Shown: positions 23,342 to 33,521, counted from the stretch's first letter. The stretch: 64,000 nucleotides of DNA from Deltaproteobacteria bacterium (GCA_026388715.1 JAPLJF010000001.1:1-64000); one strand, 5' to 3'. Notes: generated by a model from the sequence alone, not told the origin. Numbers and translations: made by a program.

Positions 23342-23896
23342 ATGAAGCAAACAGGCTATGGACGTTTCTGGCATACGGCCAGCACTGTTGGGTTGCTTAT
23401 GGTTTTGAATCTGTTTGTGCATGGATGCGCGGAAAAACATTCTATTGATCTGCCAACCAGACCAGTTCCTGCCCCGCTCCCTGTTCCGCATCCTCCCCCT
23501 CTTCCCCTTCCGGTTCCCGCTCCGGTGCCAGCTCCTGATTCAGGCTCCAGTTCCCGTCGAGAATCCGTGCCCGTGCCGGAAGAAGGAAAGGCTGCTGCTA
23601 CCTTGCTTGCCAGTGCCCGGCAAAATGTGCAGACGGGCCAGTTCAGTCAGGCCGAAATGATGCTTGAACGGGCCCTTCGCGTTGAACCCCGTAATGCCAG
23701 GCTTTGGCATGAGATGGCCCAGGTGAAGTACGGGCAGAAGGATTATGGTCAGGTGGTACAGTTCTGTATCAAGTCAAACAGCCTGGCTGGCAAGGATTAT
23801 GGCTTGATCCAGCAGAACTGGCTGTTGATGGAAAAGGCCTATCTGGAACTGGGAGAACCGGAGAAGGCACGGCAGGCCCGAATGAAATCAGGGTAA
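23342..23896 (+). CDS. TPR-containing lipoprotein downstream of PBP1b
   Basis: 184 residues from ATG 23342 (ribosome binding site AGAAGGAAAA); an upstream ATG at 23315 would overlap mrcB. Signal peptide ending at a lipidated Cys (LFVHGCAEKH), then a long proline-rich linker (about 30-65), and a C-terminal tetratricopeptide-like domain (about 80-180: TGQFSQAEMMLERALRVEPRNARLWHEMAQV). This proline linker plus TPR design resembles outer-membrane lipoprotein activators of class A PBPs (LpoA/LpoB type), and the gene directly follows one. Function inferred from architecture and position. Confidence 0.8.
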   Translation: MKQTGYGRFWHTASTVGLLMVLNLFVHGCAEKHSIDLPTRPVPAPLPVPHPPPLPLPVPAPVPAPDSGSSSRRESVPVPEEGKAAATLLASARQNVQTGQFSQAEMMLERALRVEPRNARLWHEMAQVKYGQKDYGQVVQFCIKSNSLAGKDYGLIQQNWLLMEKAYLELGEPEKARQARMKSG

Positions 23897-23996
23897 TGAT
23901 TGCTTCAACTGCCTTAATGTGTTGATGTGCTTGGTGTAAAGGTTTGATCGCCCGCAGGGCGAGCTCCTTGTGTTATGTATAAGGTAGGAAAAGATA

Positions 23997-24239
23997 ATGT
24001 TAAGTAATAATAAGGTGTTCTTGAGTGGTGTGGTAAGTTTTTGTGTTGGATTATTTTTTACTGCTCTGATTTGGTTCATCTGTATTACGAGAGGAATTAT
24101 AACTAAAGGAATTGTTTATTTATTTGCTTTTTCAATTGCAATAGCTCTTTCAGGATTATTAAAACTAATATTGACGATATCTATTTCCGTGTTCCTGTAT
24201 TTTGGTATTTTGATTACCGGGGTATTTCTTGTTAAATAA
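23997..24239 (+). CDS. Small hydrophobic protein, 80 aa
   Basis: Starts MLSNNKVFLSGVVSFCVGLF after AAGGTAGGAAAAG. About three hydrophobic segments (SGVVSFCVGLFFTALIWFI, IVYLFAFSIAIALSG, LTISISVFLYFGILITGVF) cover most of it. Base composition is distinctly AT-richer than the flanking dnaG and PBP genes, suggesting transfer or weak constraint. No family recognised. It sits 23 bp upstream of dnaG, so it is probably co-transcribed. Confidence 0.5.
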   Translation: MLSNNKVFLSGVVSFCVGLFFTALIWFICITRGIITKGIVYLFAFSIAIALSGLLKLILTISISVFLYFGILITGVFLVK

Positions 24240-24262
24240 TATATTATAAACATCAAGTTAGT

Positions 24263-26128
24263 ATGGGATATTCGGAAACACGCGACTCAGTAACAGCCCT
24301 TGTCAAGGAACAGGCTGACATCGTCCAGATCATAGGAGAGTGTGTTGATCTGAAGAGAGCGGGGGCGCGATTTTTGGGGCGCTGTCCGTTTCATGGCGAG
24401 AAGACACCCTCCTTTTCTGTTCATCCGGGACAGCAGTTTTATCACTGTTTTGGCTGTGGCGAGTCGGGTGATGTCTTCTCATTCATGATGAAATATCATA
24501 ATCTTGATTTCCCCGCCGCCCTTCAGGCCCTGGCCAGACGTTATCAGATTGAGCTGCCGGAAAAGCACTATTCGCAGGCAGAACAGGAGAAGGAACGGCA
24601 ACGCAAGGCCATGTATGCCATCAATGAAAAGGCGGCTCGTCTGTTCAGGGACTATCTGCTGCAGGGTAAAGGCGCGGCTTCAGCGCGAGCGTATTTGGAA
24701 CGACGCGGCATCCCGTCAGATATTCAAGAGAAATTTCAATTAGGATACGCGCCTGCTGTCGAAACCGTCGGCTGGAATTTCCTTGGCGCCGGGTTGCAGG
24801 GTGAGGAGAGCGTAGCGGCCGAGGCGGTGGGGCTCCTGGTGAAAAATGACAAAGGCGGCACCTATGATCGTTTCCGTGACCGGATCCTGTTTCCCATTTT
24901 TGACCCTAAAGGGAGGATTAGCGGTTTTGGCGGACGCATTGTCGGGGATGGTCAGCCCAAGTATATGAACTCCCCTGAGAGTCCGGTCTTTGACAAGAGC
25001 CGCCTGTTGCTGGGGCTTTTTCAGCAGGCGGCCGAGATCCGTTCCCGGCAGCGGGTGGTGCTGGTTGAAGGAAACTTTGACCTGGTCTCGCTGGTGGTTC
25101 ATGGCTGTCCCAATGTAGTCGCACCGTTAGGGACTGCCCTGACCCGGCCCCAGTTGAAGCTATTGCGCCATTATGCAGAAAACGCGGTCCTTCTTTTTGA
25201 TGGGGATGCGGCTGGGGTCAAGGCTGCGGTCCGGGCTGTTCCCCTTTTTCTGGCCGAGCAGATTAGTGCCAAGGTGGCCTTGCTGCCTTCAGGGCATGAC
25301 CCTGACACCTTTGTCCGCGAAAAGGGTCTGGAACAGTTGGAACGATTGCTGGATGCCGCGACCCCGCTTGCTGAGTTCGCGCTTGCAAAACTGATCGAAG
25401 AGCATGGTCTTACCCTAGATGGAAAAAGGAAAATCGTGGAAGAGTTGCGGCCCCTGGTACAGGCGGCGGCATCCCCGTTGCAGCGTTCGGTGGTGATTGC
25501 TCATTTCAGTGAAAAATTGGGGATACCTGCCCAGCAGTTGAGCGAGCTTCTCGTGGATCATTTCACTGTAGTTTCATCTGAGGGTACTCTTCCGTCTGGG
25601 CGATCTCTGGAGCGCCAAGATCCTGCGGGCACTCAAACAAGAAAACCCAACTGTTTTGCTCGGGAAAGAAAAGATGCTGTTAGGCTCAATGGTGCCCAGA
25701 AACGTCTGGTCGCCCATATGGTGCTCTATCCAGCCCATTTTTTGAGACTGGAACAGGCGGGCTTGAGACAAAGGCTAGCTTTCGGTATAGGGGAGGTCTT
25801 GTTTCTGCAGCTTGCGGCCCTGCATGCCAAGGGCCGGGAGTTTGAACCAGAGGAGTTACTTGCTGCCTTGCCCGAAGGGGAAGAACGGGCACTGGTGGTG
25901 GAGATCTTGTTGGCCGCCTCTCCTGCTGCTTCTGAGAGCGGGCATTATTCAGGGACTGAAGAAGAGCTGGCCGAGTTGTTGCTCTGGTTGAAAAGGGAGG
26001 AGTTGAAAGAGAGGGACCGTAAATTGACTGCGGAGATAGAAAACGTGCCACGGGACGAGCATGAATCAGTGGTGCAATTGCTTCAGGAAAAGCAGAAGAT
26101 TGATAAAGAGTTACGAGCCCTGGAATAG
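24263..26128 (+). CDS. dnaG: DNA primase
   Basis: Makes RNA primers for replication. 621 residues. N-terminal CHC2 zinc-binding domain with C41, H44, C62 and C65 (RCPFHGEKTPSF ... YHCFGCGESGDVF), catalytic core with TOPRIM motifs VVLVEGNFDLVSL and AVLLFDGDAAGVKAA, C-terminal DnaB-interaction region (about 430-621) that is Gln/Glu-rich and diverged, as usual. It precedes rpoD by 166 bp, the conserved dnaG-rpoD part of the macromolecular synthesis operon. Confidence 0.97.
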   Translation: MGYSETRDSVTALVKEQADIVQIIGECVDLKRAGARFLGRCPFHGEKTPSFSVHPGQQFYHCFGCGESGDVFSFMMKYHNLDFPAALQALARRYQIELPEKHYSQAEQEKERQRKAMYAINEKAARLFRDYLLQGKGAASARAYLERRGIPSDIQEKFQLGYAPAVETVGWNFLGAGLQGEESVAAEAVGLLVKNDKGGTYDRFRDRILFPIFDPKGRISGFGGRIVGDGQPKYMNSPESPVFDKSRLLLGLFQQAAEIRSRQRVVLVEGNFDLVSLVVHGCPNVVAPLGTALTRPQLKLLRHYAENAVLLFDGDAAGVKAAVRAVPLFLAEQISAKVALLPSGHDPDTFVREKGLEQLERLLDAATPLAEFALAKLIEEHGLTLDGKRKIVEELRPLVQAAASPLQRSVVIAHFSEKLGIPAQQLSELLVDHFTVVSSEGTLPSGRSLERQDPAGTQTRKPNCFARERKDAVRLNGAQKRLVAHMVLYPAHFLRLEQAGLRQRLAFGIGEVLFLQLAALHAKGREFEPEELLAALPEGEERALVVEILLAASPAASESGHYSGTEEELAELLLWLKREELKERDRKLTAEIENVPRDEHESVVQLLQEKQKIDKELRALE

Positions 26129-26294
26129 AATAAGAAAAGAGAAATGAAGAGGTCTCAGTTTTTTCAATAACTTATTGATTTATAATTTTTTCTTGCTATA
26201 GTGCGTTAGCTGAGAAGTATCTGATTTTGTTGCAAGAGAGGGGGCTTTCTGTTTTTTTTTGGCATGAAGACGTGGAATCTCGGGGGGGAGATCT

Positions 26295-27950
26295 ATGGCA
26301 GGGGATGAAGATTTTGATAAGAATGGGCCAGGGGCAATAAATGGTGATAATCTGCCTGAAGATGAGGCCTTTGATCTTACAGAAATCACCGGTGGTTTTG
26401 TTCTGGAAAAACATTCGCTTTCTGTCGAATGGGTGGATGGTGCTGTGGCCGGGCCGCAAGGGATTACGGAGAACGATGATGGTAATGATGATTTCTTCGT
26501 TGATCTGGATGAAGATGATGGGTGTCATCTTGCCGGGGGCTCTTCTGGGCAGGGTTGTCATACTGTTGATCCCATGAATATCTATTTGCGGGAGATGGGT
26601 ACCATGACCCTGCTCAGTCATGAAGAGGAGCTGGAGCTGGCACGGATGATGGAGGAGGGGTTGTATCGTATCCAGCGGGCGGTTCTGGCAACTCCTTTGG
26701 CGATTACAGCCTTGCAGGCAGTGGCGAAGGAGCTTCAGGCAGGTCGGGTAAAGATTTTTCAGGCATTAAAGGGGATTCCTGATGATCAGAGTGATCTTAT
26801 TGCCCAGGTACATGACGAGTTTATCAGTCGGGTCGCACGGGCCACAGAGATTGAACAGGAAAGAGAGAGTTTGCGGCAGCGTTTTCTTGGTTGTGCTGAT
26901 GGTTCTGATGAGGATAGAGAGATCTATCAGCAGATTCTTGATAGAGGGACAAAAATAACAGAGATCTTTCAGGACAAGCTTATTTGTACTCGCTGCATCA
27001 ATGGTATTGCCGCTGGTTTGGAAGATCTAGCAAAACGGTTCCGCCTGGTTCGGGCGCAGGTGATGCAGGAGTACAAGCTGGAAGCGGCAGGTAGGGAAGA
27101 GCCGGAGCTTAGCCCTTTGGAGCTTGAGAAAAAAGTAGGACGACAGATGTGTGAAGGGCTTGGTTTTGGTTATCGGGCCTTGCATGCGACCTTGCATGAG
27201 ATAGAATCGGCGCGGGAGACCGTCAAATACGCAAAAGAATCGTTGGTGCGTGCAAATTTACGTCTTGTGGTCTCGGTTGCCAAGAAATTTTTCAATCGTG
27301 GGCTGCAGTTTCCTGATCTTATTCAAGAGGGGAATATTGGTCTGATGAAGGCCGTTGAGAAATTTGATTACCACCGGGGGTACAAGTTCAGCACCTATGC
27401 CACCTGGTGGATTCGTCAGGCCATTACCCGTGGCATTGCGGATCAAGGGCGGACTATCCGTCTGCCGGTGCACATGATTGAGACGATCAACCGCTTGTTT
27501 CGCGTGACCAGAGATTTTATACGTATTGAAAACAGGGAGCCAAGCCCTGAGGAGATGGCGGAACAGCTTGGTGTTGATGTTGCAAAAATCAAGGCAGCAC
27601 TGAAAACAGCCAAGGATGCCATTTCACTGGATACGCCGGTGGGAGCCGATGAAGAATCATATCTTTCAGATTTTATTGAAGATTGTGGCAGCATTGGTCC
27701 CGATCAGTCTTCCATGGTTGATTCTCTTAAAGAATGTCTCTGCCGGGTGATGTCGTCCCTTTCTGCGCGCGAGGCCAAGGTTCTTCAGATGCGCTACGGT
27801 ATTGATGTGAGTTGTGATCATACCCTGGAAGAGGTGGGGAAATGTTTTGCGGTTACAAGGGAGAGGATTCGTCAGATTGAGGCCCAGGCAATACAAAAAT
27901 TGAAACATCCTTCGCGCCTGGATGAGTTGCGGGTGTTTATGACCGATTAA
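26295..27950 (+). CDS. rpoD: RNA polymerase primary sigma factor RpoD
   Basis: The housekeeping sigma-70 factor, 551 residues. Region 1.2 begins at [21 protein letters not shown] (about 95). A non-conserved region follows, then region 2 with [35 protein letters not shown] and [16 protein letters not shown], region 3, and region 4 with [32 protein letters not shown]. The first 90 residues are short, very acidic and Gly/Asp-rich, and I cannot see the usual folded region 1.1. Ribosome binding site GGGGGGGAG precedes ATG 26295. Confidence 0.96.
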   Translation: MAGDEDFDKNGPGAINGDNLPEDEAFDLTEITGGFVLEKHSLSVEWVDGAVAGPQGITENDDGNDDFFVDLDEDDGCHLAGGSSGQGCHTVDPMNIYLREMGTMTLLSHEEELELARMMEEGLYRIQRAVLATPLAITALQAVAKELQAGRVKIFQALKGIPDDQSDLIAQVHDEFISRVARATEIEQERESLRQRFLGCADGSDEDREIYQQILDRGTKITEIFQDKLICTRCINGIAAGLEDLAKRFRLVRAQVMQEYKLEAAGREEPELSPLELEKKVGRQMCEGLGFGYRALHATLHEIESARETVKYAKESLVRANLRLVVSVAKKFFNRGLQFPDLIQEGNIGLMKAVEKFDYHRGYKFSTYATWWIRQAITRGIADQGRTIRLPVHMIETINRLFRVTRDFIRIENREPSPEEMAEQLGVDVAKIKAALKTAKDAISLDTPVGADEESYLSDFIEDCGSIGPDQSSMVDSLKECLCRVMSSLSAREAKVLQMRYGIDVSCDHTLEEVGKCFAVTRERIRQIEAQAIQKLKHPSRLDELRVFMTD

Positions 27951-28046
27951 CAAGCGGTCATGTGTCTCAGGGAACGTTTCTCTTCCTTGTTTTTCCTGTT
28001 TTTACCAAGAAGTTTGAGCCTTTTTTCACTGTTACAAGGGGTGAGT

Positions 28047-29168
28047 ATGGCTGATATCCTTGATTGGGTGAGTTTGAGCCTGGTTCCGGGGTTGGGGGTA
28101 ACAGGATTGAGGCGTCTTGTGGACTGTTTTGATGGTCCCGAAGGCGTACTGATGGCCTCGGCCAAAGAACGATCCAAGGTTGCCGGGATTCGGTCGGAAG
28201 CTCTTTTGAGTTTGTCAGATGGAGAAGAGGTGCGGGCTAGGGGAAAAAAAGAGTTGGAGCGACTTGACGGGCTTGGAGCGCGAGCCATCTGTCTTGAGGA
28301 CCAGCGATATCCCTCCTTGCTGCGTCAGACGAATTCCCCACCCCCGGTTCTCTATGTTCTGGGCAAAATAGAGCTTCTTGGAACGTGTTGTGTGGCGATT
28401 GTCGGTTCTCGGGCGGCAACCAGTTATGGCCGTCGGATTGCCTCTAGCTTGGCCCGAGATCTGGCGGGCCGGGGAGTGACTGTGGTTTCTGGTCTGGCAC
28501 TCGGGATTGATGCAGAGGCCCATGCGGGAGCGCTATCAGCGTCCGGGGCCACCATCGCGGTACTGGGTTGTGGACTGGATGTGATCTATCCCCAGCAGAA
28601 TTGCCGATTGCATGAACAGATTCACGACTCAGGTCTTCTGGTGACTGAATATCCCTTGGGAACCACCCCGGAAGGCTTTCGTTTTCCGGCTCGAAATCGT
28701 ATTATTGCCGGAATGAGTTATGGGGTGGTGGTGGTTGAGGCAGCCAGAAGGTCCGGCTCTCTTATTACGGCCGAGATTGCTCTTGATGAAGGGAGGGATG
28801 TCTTTGCAGTGCCCGGGCAGGTTGATTCTTTTAAAAGCGCCGGGGCGCACTGGCTGTTGCAACAAGGAGCCAAGCTGGTCATTTCAGCTGAGGATATTCT
28901 TGATGAACTCCCTCTTTGTCATGTGCTGCAAGGCGCGTATAAGGAAGAGTTGGGGGTGGAGCATAAAACCGCAAGTCTTGATTCTGCACCCATGGCTTTG
29001 CTGGATAAGATCGATCCGTATGCCATGAAACGTGACACGCTTATTGCGGGGTCTGGTTTGAGTCCAGGGCGGGTGGCCGAGTTCCTGCTCCTTTTGGAGT
29101 TGGAGGGTTTGGTGGAGATGCTGCCAGGTGATGAGGTCCGACGGGTTGTCAGGGAGAAGAAAGAGTGA
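28047..29168 (+). CDS. dprA: DNA processing protein DprA (Smf)
   Basis: Loads RecA on incoming single-stranded DNA during natural transformation. 373 residues from ATG 28047 (ribosome binding site AAGGGGTGAG). N-terminal SAM-like region (LVPGLGVTGLRRLVDCF), Rossmann fold with IVGSRAATSYGRRIA, VVSGLALGIDAEAHAGAL, AVLGCGLDVIYPQQN and RFPARNRIIAGMS, and a C-terminal winged-helix part. An in-frame start at 27960 would add an atypical hydrophobic leader. It overlaps or closely precedes rpe. Confidence 0.94.
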   Translation: MADILDWVSLSLVPGLGVTGLRRLVDCFDGPEGVLMASAKERSKVAGIRSEALLSLSDGEEVRARGKKELERLDGLGARAICLEDQRYPSLLRQTNSPPPVLYVLGKIELLGTCCVAIVGSRAATSYGRRIASSLARDLAGRGVTVVSGLALGIDAEAHAGALSASGATIAVLGCGLDVIYPQQNCRLHEQIHDSGLLVTEYPLGTTPEGFRFPARNRIIAGMSYGVVVVEAARRSGSLITAEIALDEGRDVFAVPGQVDSFKSAGAHWLLQQGAKLVISAEDILDELPLCHVLQGAYKEELGVEHKTASLDSAPMALLDKIDPYAMKRDTLIAGSGLSPGRVAEFLLLLELEGLVEMLPGDEVRRVVREKKE

Positions 29169-29200
29169 AAAGAGAAGCAGAATACACAGAAGAGAAAGGT

Positions 29201-29902
29201 ATGCAGAAAATTCAATTTGCGCCATCCATATTGTCAGCTGATTTTTCCCGTCTCGGAGATGAGATCCGTGCGGTGGATCAGGCTGGGGCTGAGGTGATCC
29301 ATGTGGATGTCATGGATGGCCATTTTGTTCCCAATATCACTATCGGTCCACTCGTGGTCAAGGCGGTACGTCAGGTAACGGCCAGGGTTGTTGATGTGCA
29401 TTTGATGATCGAAAATGCGGATCGCTATCTTGAATCGTTTGCGGAAGCAGGCGCCGACTGGATTACTGTGCATGTGGAGGCTTGTCCTCATCTGCACCGG
29501 ACTGTGTCTCGTATTCGGGAGCTGGGGAAGAAGGCAGGTGTGGTTTTGAATCCAGCCACACCCCTGGAGACGCTTGATTTTATTTTGGAAGAGGTGGATC
29601 TGGTGATGCTCATGAGTGTGAATCCCGGATTTGGCGGACAGTCTTTTATCCGGTCAACCCTTCGCAAGATCAGTCGGTTGAAAAAACGTATTGACGAACT
29701 GGGGCTTGTGGTTGGTATAGAGATTGATGGCGGGATCAGTCCGGCGACTATCGGTGAAGTGGCTGAGGCTGGGGCCAATATCTTCGTTGCAGGTTCAGCG
29801 ATCTATGGTAGAGCGGATTACCAGACAGTAATCAAGGAAATGCGTGAGCTGGCCGAGGCAGGCCGTAAAAGAAGAACAAGAGGCGAAAACAACCTCGATT
29901 AG
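29201..29902 (+). CDS. rpe: Ribulose-phosphate 3-epimerase
   Basis: Interconverts D-ribulose 5-phosphate and D-xylulose 5-phosphate in the pentose phosphate pathway. 233 residues from ATG 29201 (GAGAAAGG upstream), matching the family start MQKIQFAPSILSADFSRLG. Motifs: EVIHVDVMDGHFVPNITIG (metal His/Asp), VDVHLMIENAD, LVMLMSVNPGFGGQSF and GIEIDGGISPATI. A GTG at 29165 overlapping the dprA stop (GTGA) would add 12 residues and cannot be excluded. It precedes the remains of pgi. Confidence 0.95.
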   Translation: MQKIQFAPSILSADFSRLGDEIRAVDQAGAEVIHVDVMDGHFVPNITIGPLVVKAVRQVTARVVDVHLMIENADRYLESFAEAGADWITVHVEACPHLHRTVSRIRELGKKAGVVLNPATPLETLDFILEEVDLVMLMSVNPGFGGQSFIRSTLRKISRLKKRIDELGLVVGIEIDGGISPATIGEVAEAGANIFVAGSAIYGRADYQTVIKEMRELAEAGRKRRTRGENNLD

Positions 29903-29939
29903 GGAGTTGGCACTATATCCCGTGTTTTGGAGGTGAGCG

Positions 29940-31546
29940 ATGGATAGATGGCAGGCGTTGACAGATGTACCCGTGTATCAGCATCTTGTAGGCTGGCACA
30001 ACAGCCTTTTGACTTGCGTCCCCTGAGGCCTTGAACTCCGCAAGGATATGGCAATATAACTGTTCTGTGGCAGGGATCGATCTGCTCTATGCCACGCAGC
30101 GGGTGAATGATGTGGTTCTGGTTGGGCTGCAGGAATTGGCCAGTCAGTGTAAACTGATTGAGCAGTTTCGGCAGATGCGCAGGGGCGCGGTCATGAATCG
30201 TATTTATGGCTTTCCCTCTGAGGAACGACAGGTCCTGCACACCACCTGTCGAGATCAGTTTACCGAGAATCCGGTAGAGCCAATTGCGTCTGGGCAGGCC
30301 AGAAGAGAGATTGCCAGGCTGAAGGTCTTTCTCGATGATCTGGACAATGGCACTCTGGTTAACGCGCAAGGGCATCCCTTTGACACCATGATCCATGTGG
30401 GTATCGGGTTGGCTCAGATCTTGGTCCGCGTTCAGTTTATGAGGCCTTGCGCGCTTATGGGAGGCCGGGGCGGCAGCTCTTTTTTGTTTCCAATGTTGAT
30501 CCTGATGACGCGGCGGCCATGCTGAGCCGGGTCAATCTGGCCACAACCCTTGTCAATGCGGTGTCCAAGAGCGGCACCACTCTGGAGACCTTGACCAATG
30601 GGACTCTGATCAGAAAGGCCTATGAAGCACAGGGGTTTGATTCGGCTCGGCACTGTATCGCGGTGACCGGTGGGGGGTGTCCCATGGATAATCCGGCCAA
30701 GTATATCCGCTCTTTTTATATGTTTGATTCTATCGGCGGCAGATACAGCTCAACCTCAATGGTTGGAGTGGTCATGCTCGGTTTCGCCCTGGGATTTGAG
30801 CTGGTGCTGGAGTTCCTTGCTGGCGCTTCCTCAATGGATGAAGCAGCTGAGGAGCGCCGGCCTGTACTGCGGCAGAATCTGCCTCTCTTGCTGGCCATGC
30901 TAGGGGTCTGGAACCATAGCTTTCTCGGGGTTTCGACTGTTGCTGTCCTTTCTTACAGTCAGGGCCTGCATAGATTTGCCGCCCATCTTCAGCAGTGCGA
31001 TATGGAATCCAATGGCAAGTCGGTATCGCGATATGGAGAGTCGGTGCATCTTAAGACCGGGCCGATCATCTGGGGTGAGCCGGGGACAAACGGGCAGCAC
31101 GCATTTTATCAGTTGCTGCATCAGGGCACGGAGATTGTACCGGTTGAGTTCATTGGCTTCCGCCATAGTCAGTACGAGGAAGATCTTGAAATCCAAGGAA
31201 GTACCTCCCAGCAGAAATTGATGGCCAATCTCCTGGCCCAATCCCTAGCAATGGCCGGGGGCATGAGAACGAGAATCCCAACAAGAGATTTCCAGGGAAT
31301 CGTCCAAACGTGATTCTTCTTGCCGACAGGTTGACTCCAAAGATCATGGGGGCCCTTTATTAGGCTAAGATTTTTTTTCAGGGATTCTGTTGGAATATCA
31401 ACTTGTTTGATCAGGAAGGAGTGCAACTTGGGAAGGTGCTTACAAGTCGAGTGCTTGCTCTCATGCAGGAGGGGCAGGAAGACGGCGGAGGAGATTTTTC
31501 TGCAGAAATGGCCTTGATGCGAATATCAAAAATGAGGGTTAAATAG
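29940..31546 (+). pseudogene. pgi: Decayed glucose-6-phosphate isomerase
   Basis: Starts ATG 29940 with a good ribosome binding site (TTGGAGG) but stops at TGA 30024 after 28 codons. Recognisable pgi sequence continues in other frames: GIDLLYATQRVNDVVL and FDTMIHVGIG in one frame up to about 30405, then, after two extra bases, GSDLGPRSVYEALRAYG and FVSNVDPDDAAAMLS, through VSKSGTTLETLTN and GTNGQHAFYQLLHQGT to about 31262. A third shift leads to FPGNRPNVILLADRLTPKIMGALY, TAG at 31361 where Glu is usual, then FFQGFCWNINLFDQEGVQLGKVL. At least three frameshifts and two nonsense codons: not functional. Confidence 0.92.
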
Positions 31547-31646
31547 ATTTTTCTTAAAAATTTTATTTAACAATATGATTTTATAGATTAAAATTATACG
31601 GCAGAGATTTTCTATGTAATGAGTTTCAAGTAATACTTTCAAAAAG

Positions 31647-31679
31647 ATTTGCATGGGATATAAATTTTTCCATGCAAAT
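31647..31679. repeat. Inverted repeat after pgi remains
   Basis: ATTTGCATGG (31647-31656) and CCATGCAAAT (31670-31679) are perfect inverse copies with a 13-bp AT-rich spacer. It could be the old pgi transcript end or an operator. Confidence 0.4.
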
Positions 31680-31935
31680 GTCCGTTTTCTCCGAAAGGTT
31701 TCTGCTGTTGTTTGGTGGAGGCCTCAATTCGAAAAATCGTTGAGTGAAGAGAAATCAGCCTAGAGTCCATTGTTGGTGATTGGCCAGAGTAAAGAGCAAA
31801 TTAAACGACTCATGATAGGGTTGATAGCCTGAAGTTGTCCTGTATGAGGTAATTTATGTCACCAGGAAGACGAAGACCTTTTGGGCTGTTAAGTTTGGAT
31901 TAGCACTGTTCGTCCTATGCCGATCAGGCAATAAT

Positions 31936-31951
31936 AGTTTCACGTGAAACA
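31936..31951. promoter_or_regulatory. parS centromere-like site
   Basis: AGTTTCACGTGAAACA matches the widely conserved chromosomal parS (TGTTTCACGTGAAACA) at 15 of 16 positions, including the perfect 14-bp palindrome GTTTCACGTGAAAC. It lies 0.8 kb upstream of parA-parB, whose ParB would nucleate here. Confidence 0.9.
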
Positions 31952-32736
31952 TTCAAGGTAAGAGAAAATTAGCAGGAATGGCCGTCGTTGACATTCAACG
32001 GTAAAAAATTGAGAAATGACACAAAAAATATCAACCTAGCAAAAATGGCTGCTGTCGGTTGTTCCTTGACGAAAGATCATATAGGTTCTGGGAGCGGCAC
32101 AGTTTTGTGTCCGCTGTTATTCGGCCGCAATATAAACAAGAGCGGGGTTCAATTGTGTTGCTGGCGGTAACATTTGTATGCTATTTATGAAAAATTCAAC
32201 GCCGGTAATGCCCCATCTGTCGTTCTTTATTTCCTTGTTCTCTGTCATGATTGCTGGGGCAAGTCTATTAATTCCACCTCTCTAGTGCGATCAGGTTGTA
32301 ATTTTAGAGCATTGGGTTTAATGTAAGTTTGTCTTTTAGTTGTCTTGATGGATGTAAAACCGTGGCTGGACGCATCTGGTTGTTTGGTCACTATACTCCC
32401 TTTGGGCGATCATCTCGTAAGTCCTCTGTGAAGTCTGGCTTTTTGATCGATGTTTTCCATAAATGCAACGAGTTGTTTTTGCTTTTTTGTAAGCGAATCG
32501 AGGTTTTTGCAAGTAGAGGAAGAAAGACTGGTTGTATGGTGTGCGGGATGATGCTATCATCCTGCAATGAGCGAGGATCGTGCTAATCTCATATGTATGG
32601 GTGGGGTCTCAAGTGGAAGTAAGACTGTGCATGGCCTCTGTTTTTTGGAATTTTTTCAGTATATTATGCATAAAAAACATCACAACGTTAGCAGAAGTTC
32701 ATAATAACAGGAGGTCGTACTGGCCTCGGAGGAAAA

Positions 32737-33519
32737 ATGAAACAAAAAAACAAGGCTAAAATAATTGCGATTGCCAATCAAAAAGGAGGGGTAGGGAAAA
32801 CAACTTCGGCGGTAAATTTAGCGGCGGCGTTGGCCAAAAAGAAAAAAAGGGTACTTCTTGTTGATTCTGACCCCCAAGGTAACGCCTCGAGCGGCCTTGG
32901 GGTTCATGCAAGGTCTCCTGAGCAGCACCTCTATCACAGCTATACCGGAGGAGTCCCTCTATCTGATATTCTTGTAAAAACAAAGGTAGATAATCTCTCT
33001 CTTGCCCCTTCAAATATAGACCTTGTGGCTGCCGAGATAGAGCTTATTTCCATGGAGAAGAGAGAGTTTAACTTACAAAAACTGCTCAAGACAGTCAGCG
33101 ATGATTTTGACTACATCTTGATTGACTGCCCACCATCGCTTGGCTTGCTTACCGTTAATGGCTTGACCGCAGCACATTCAGTGCTCATTCCATTGCAATG
33201 CGAATACTATGCCCTTGAGGGCCTTGATCAACTGGTCAAAACCATCCGTTCTGTCAAAAAAGTCTTCAATGAAGAGCTTTTTATTGAAGGTCTTTTACTT
33301 ACTATGTACGATAAACGCAATAAGCTGACTTATCAGGTTGCAGACGAGGTCACTAAACACTTTGGCAACCAGGTTTTCAAGACAGTGATTCCTCGAAATG
33401 TCCGGCTCAGTGAATGTCCAAGTCATGGTCAAACTATTCTCGAATACGATATTCGCTCAAGTGGAGCAACGGCTTATATGGACCTGGCCAGTGAATTTCT
33501 TAAACAGCAGAGGTCGTAA
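32737..33519 (+). CDS. parA: Chromosome partitioning ATPase ParA (Soj)
   Basis: 260 residues. Deviant Walker A KGGVGKTT (about 16-23), IDCPPSLGLLTVN (Walker B region), and C-terminal VPRNVRLSE-type motif (IPRNVRLSECPSHGQ) that is typical of chromosomal Soj proteins. It binds DNA nonspecifically as an ATP dimer and is stimulated by ParB to move origin regions apart. Ribosome binding site CGGAGGAAAA. parB starts 2 bp after its stop. The gene is AT-richer than those at 36-48 kb. Confidence 0.96.
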   Translation: MKQKNKAKIIAIANQKGGVGKTTSAVNLAAALAKKKKRVLLVDSDPQGNASSGLGVHARSPEQHLYHSYTGGVPLSDILVKTKVDNLSLAPSNIDLVAAEIELISMEKREFNLQKLLKTVSDDFDYILIDCPPSLGLLTVNGLTAAHSVLIPLQCEYYALEGLDQLVKTIRSVKKVFNEELFIEGLLLTMYDKRNKLTYQVADEVTKHFGNQVFKTVIPRNVRLSECPSHGQTILEYDIRSSGATAYMDLASEFLKQQRS

Positions 33520-33521
33520 TT

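Larger units (their letters stand above)
31547..32736. other. 1.19-kb gene-poor region upstream of parA
   Basis: No convincing gene on either strand; short open frames here lack ribosome binding sites and protein-like composition. It starts with an AT-rich stretch (31547-31620), holds an inverted repeat ATTTGCATGG/CCATGCAAAT (31647-31679) and the parS site (31936-31951). I saw no cluster of DnaA boxes, so an origin is not supported. It may include more decayed sequence continuing from pgi. Confidence 0.6.

Noticed and set aside
29940-31546. Programmed frameshifting as an explanation for pgi
   Set aside because: Several independent shifts plus nonsense codons and no slippery sequences; decay is simpler.
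31547-31640. AT-rich stretch as a possible replication origin near parS
   Set aside because: No DnaA box cluster found by eye and dnaA, dnaN, mnmG or rsmG are absent; parS alone does not make an origin.
31988-32586. Two short plus-strand frames (60 and 85 codons) upstream of parA
   Set aside because: No ribosome binding site, no protein-like pattern; region treated as non-coding.
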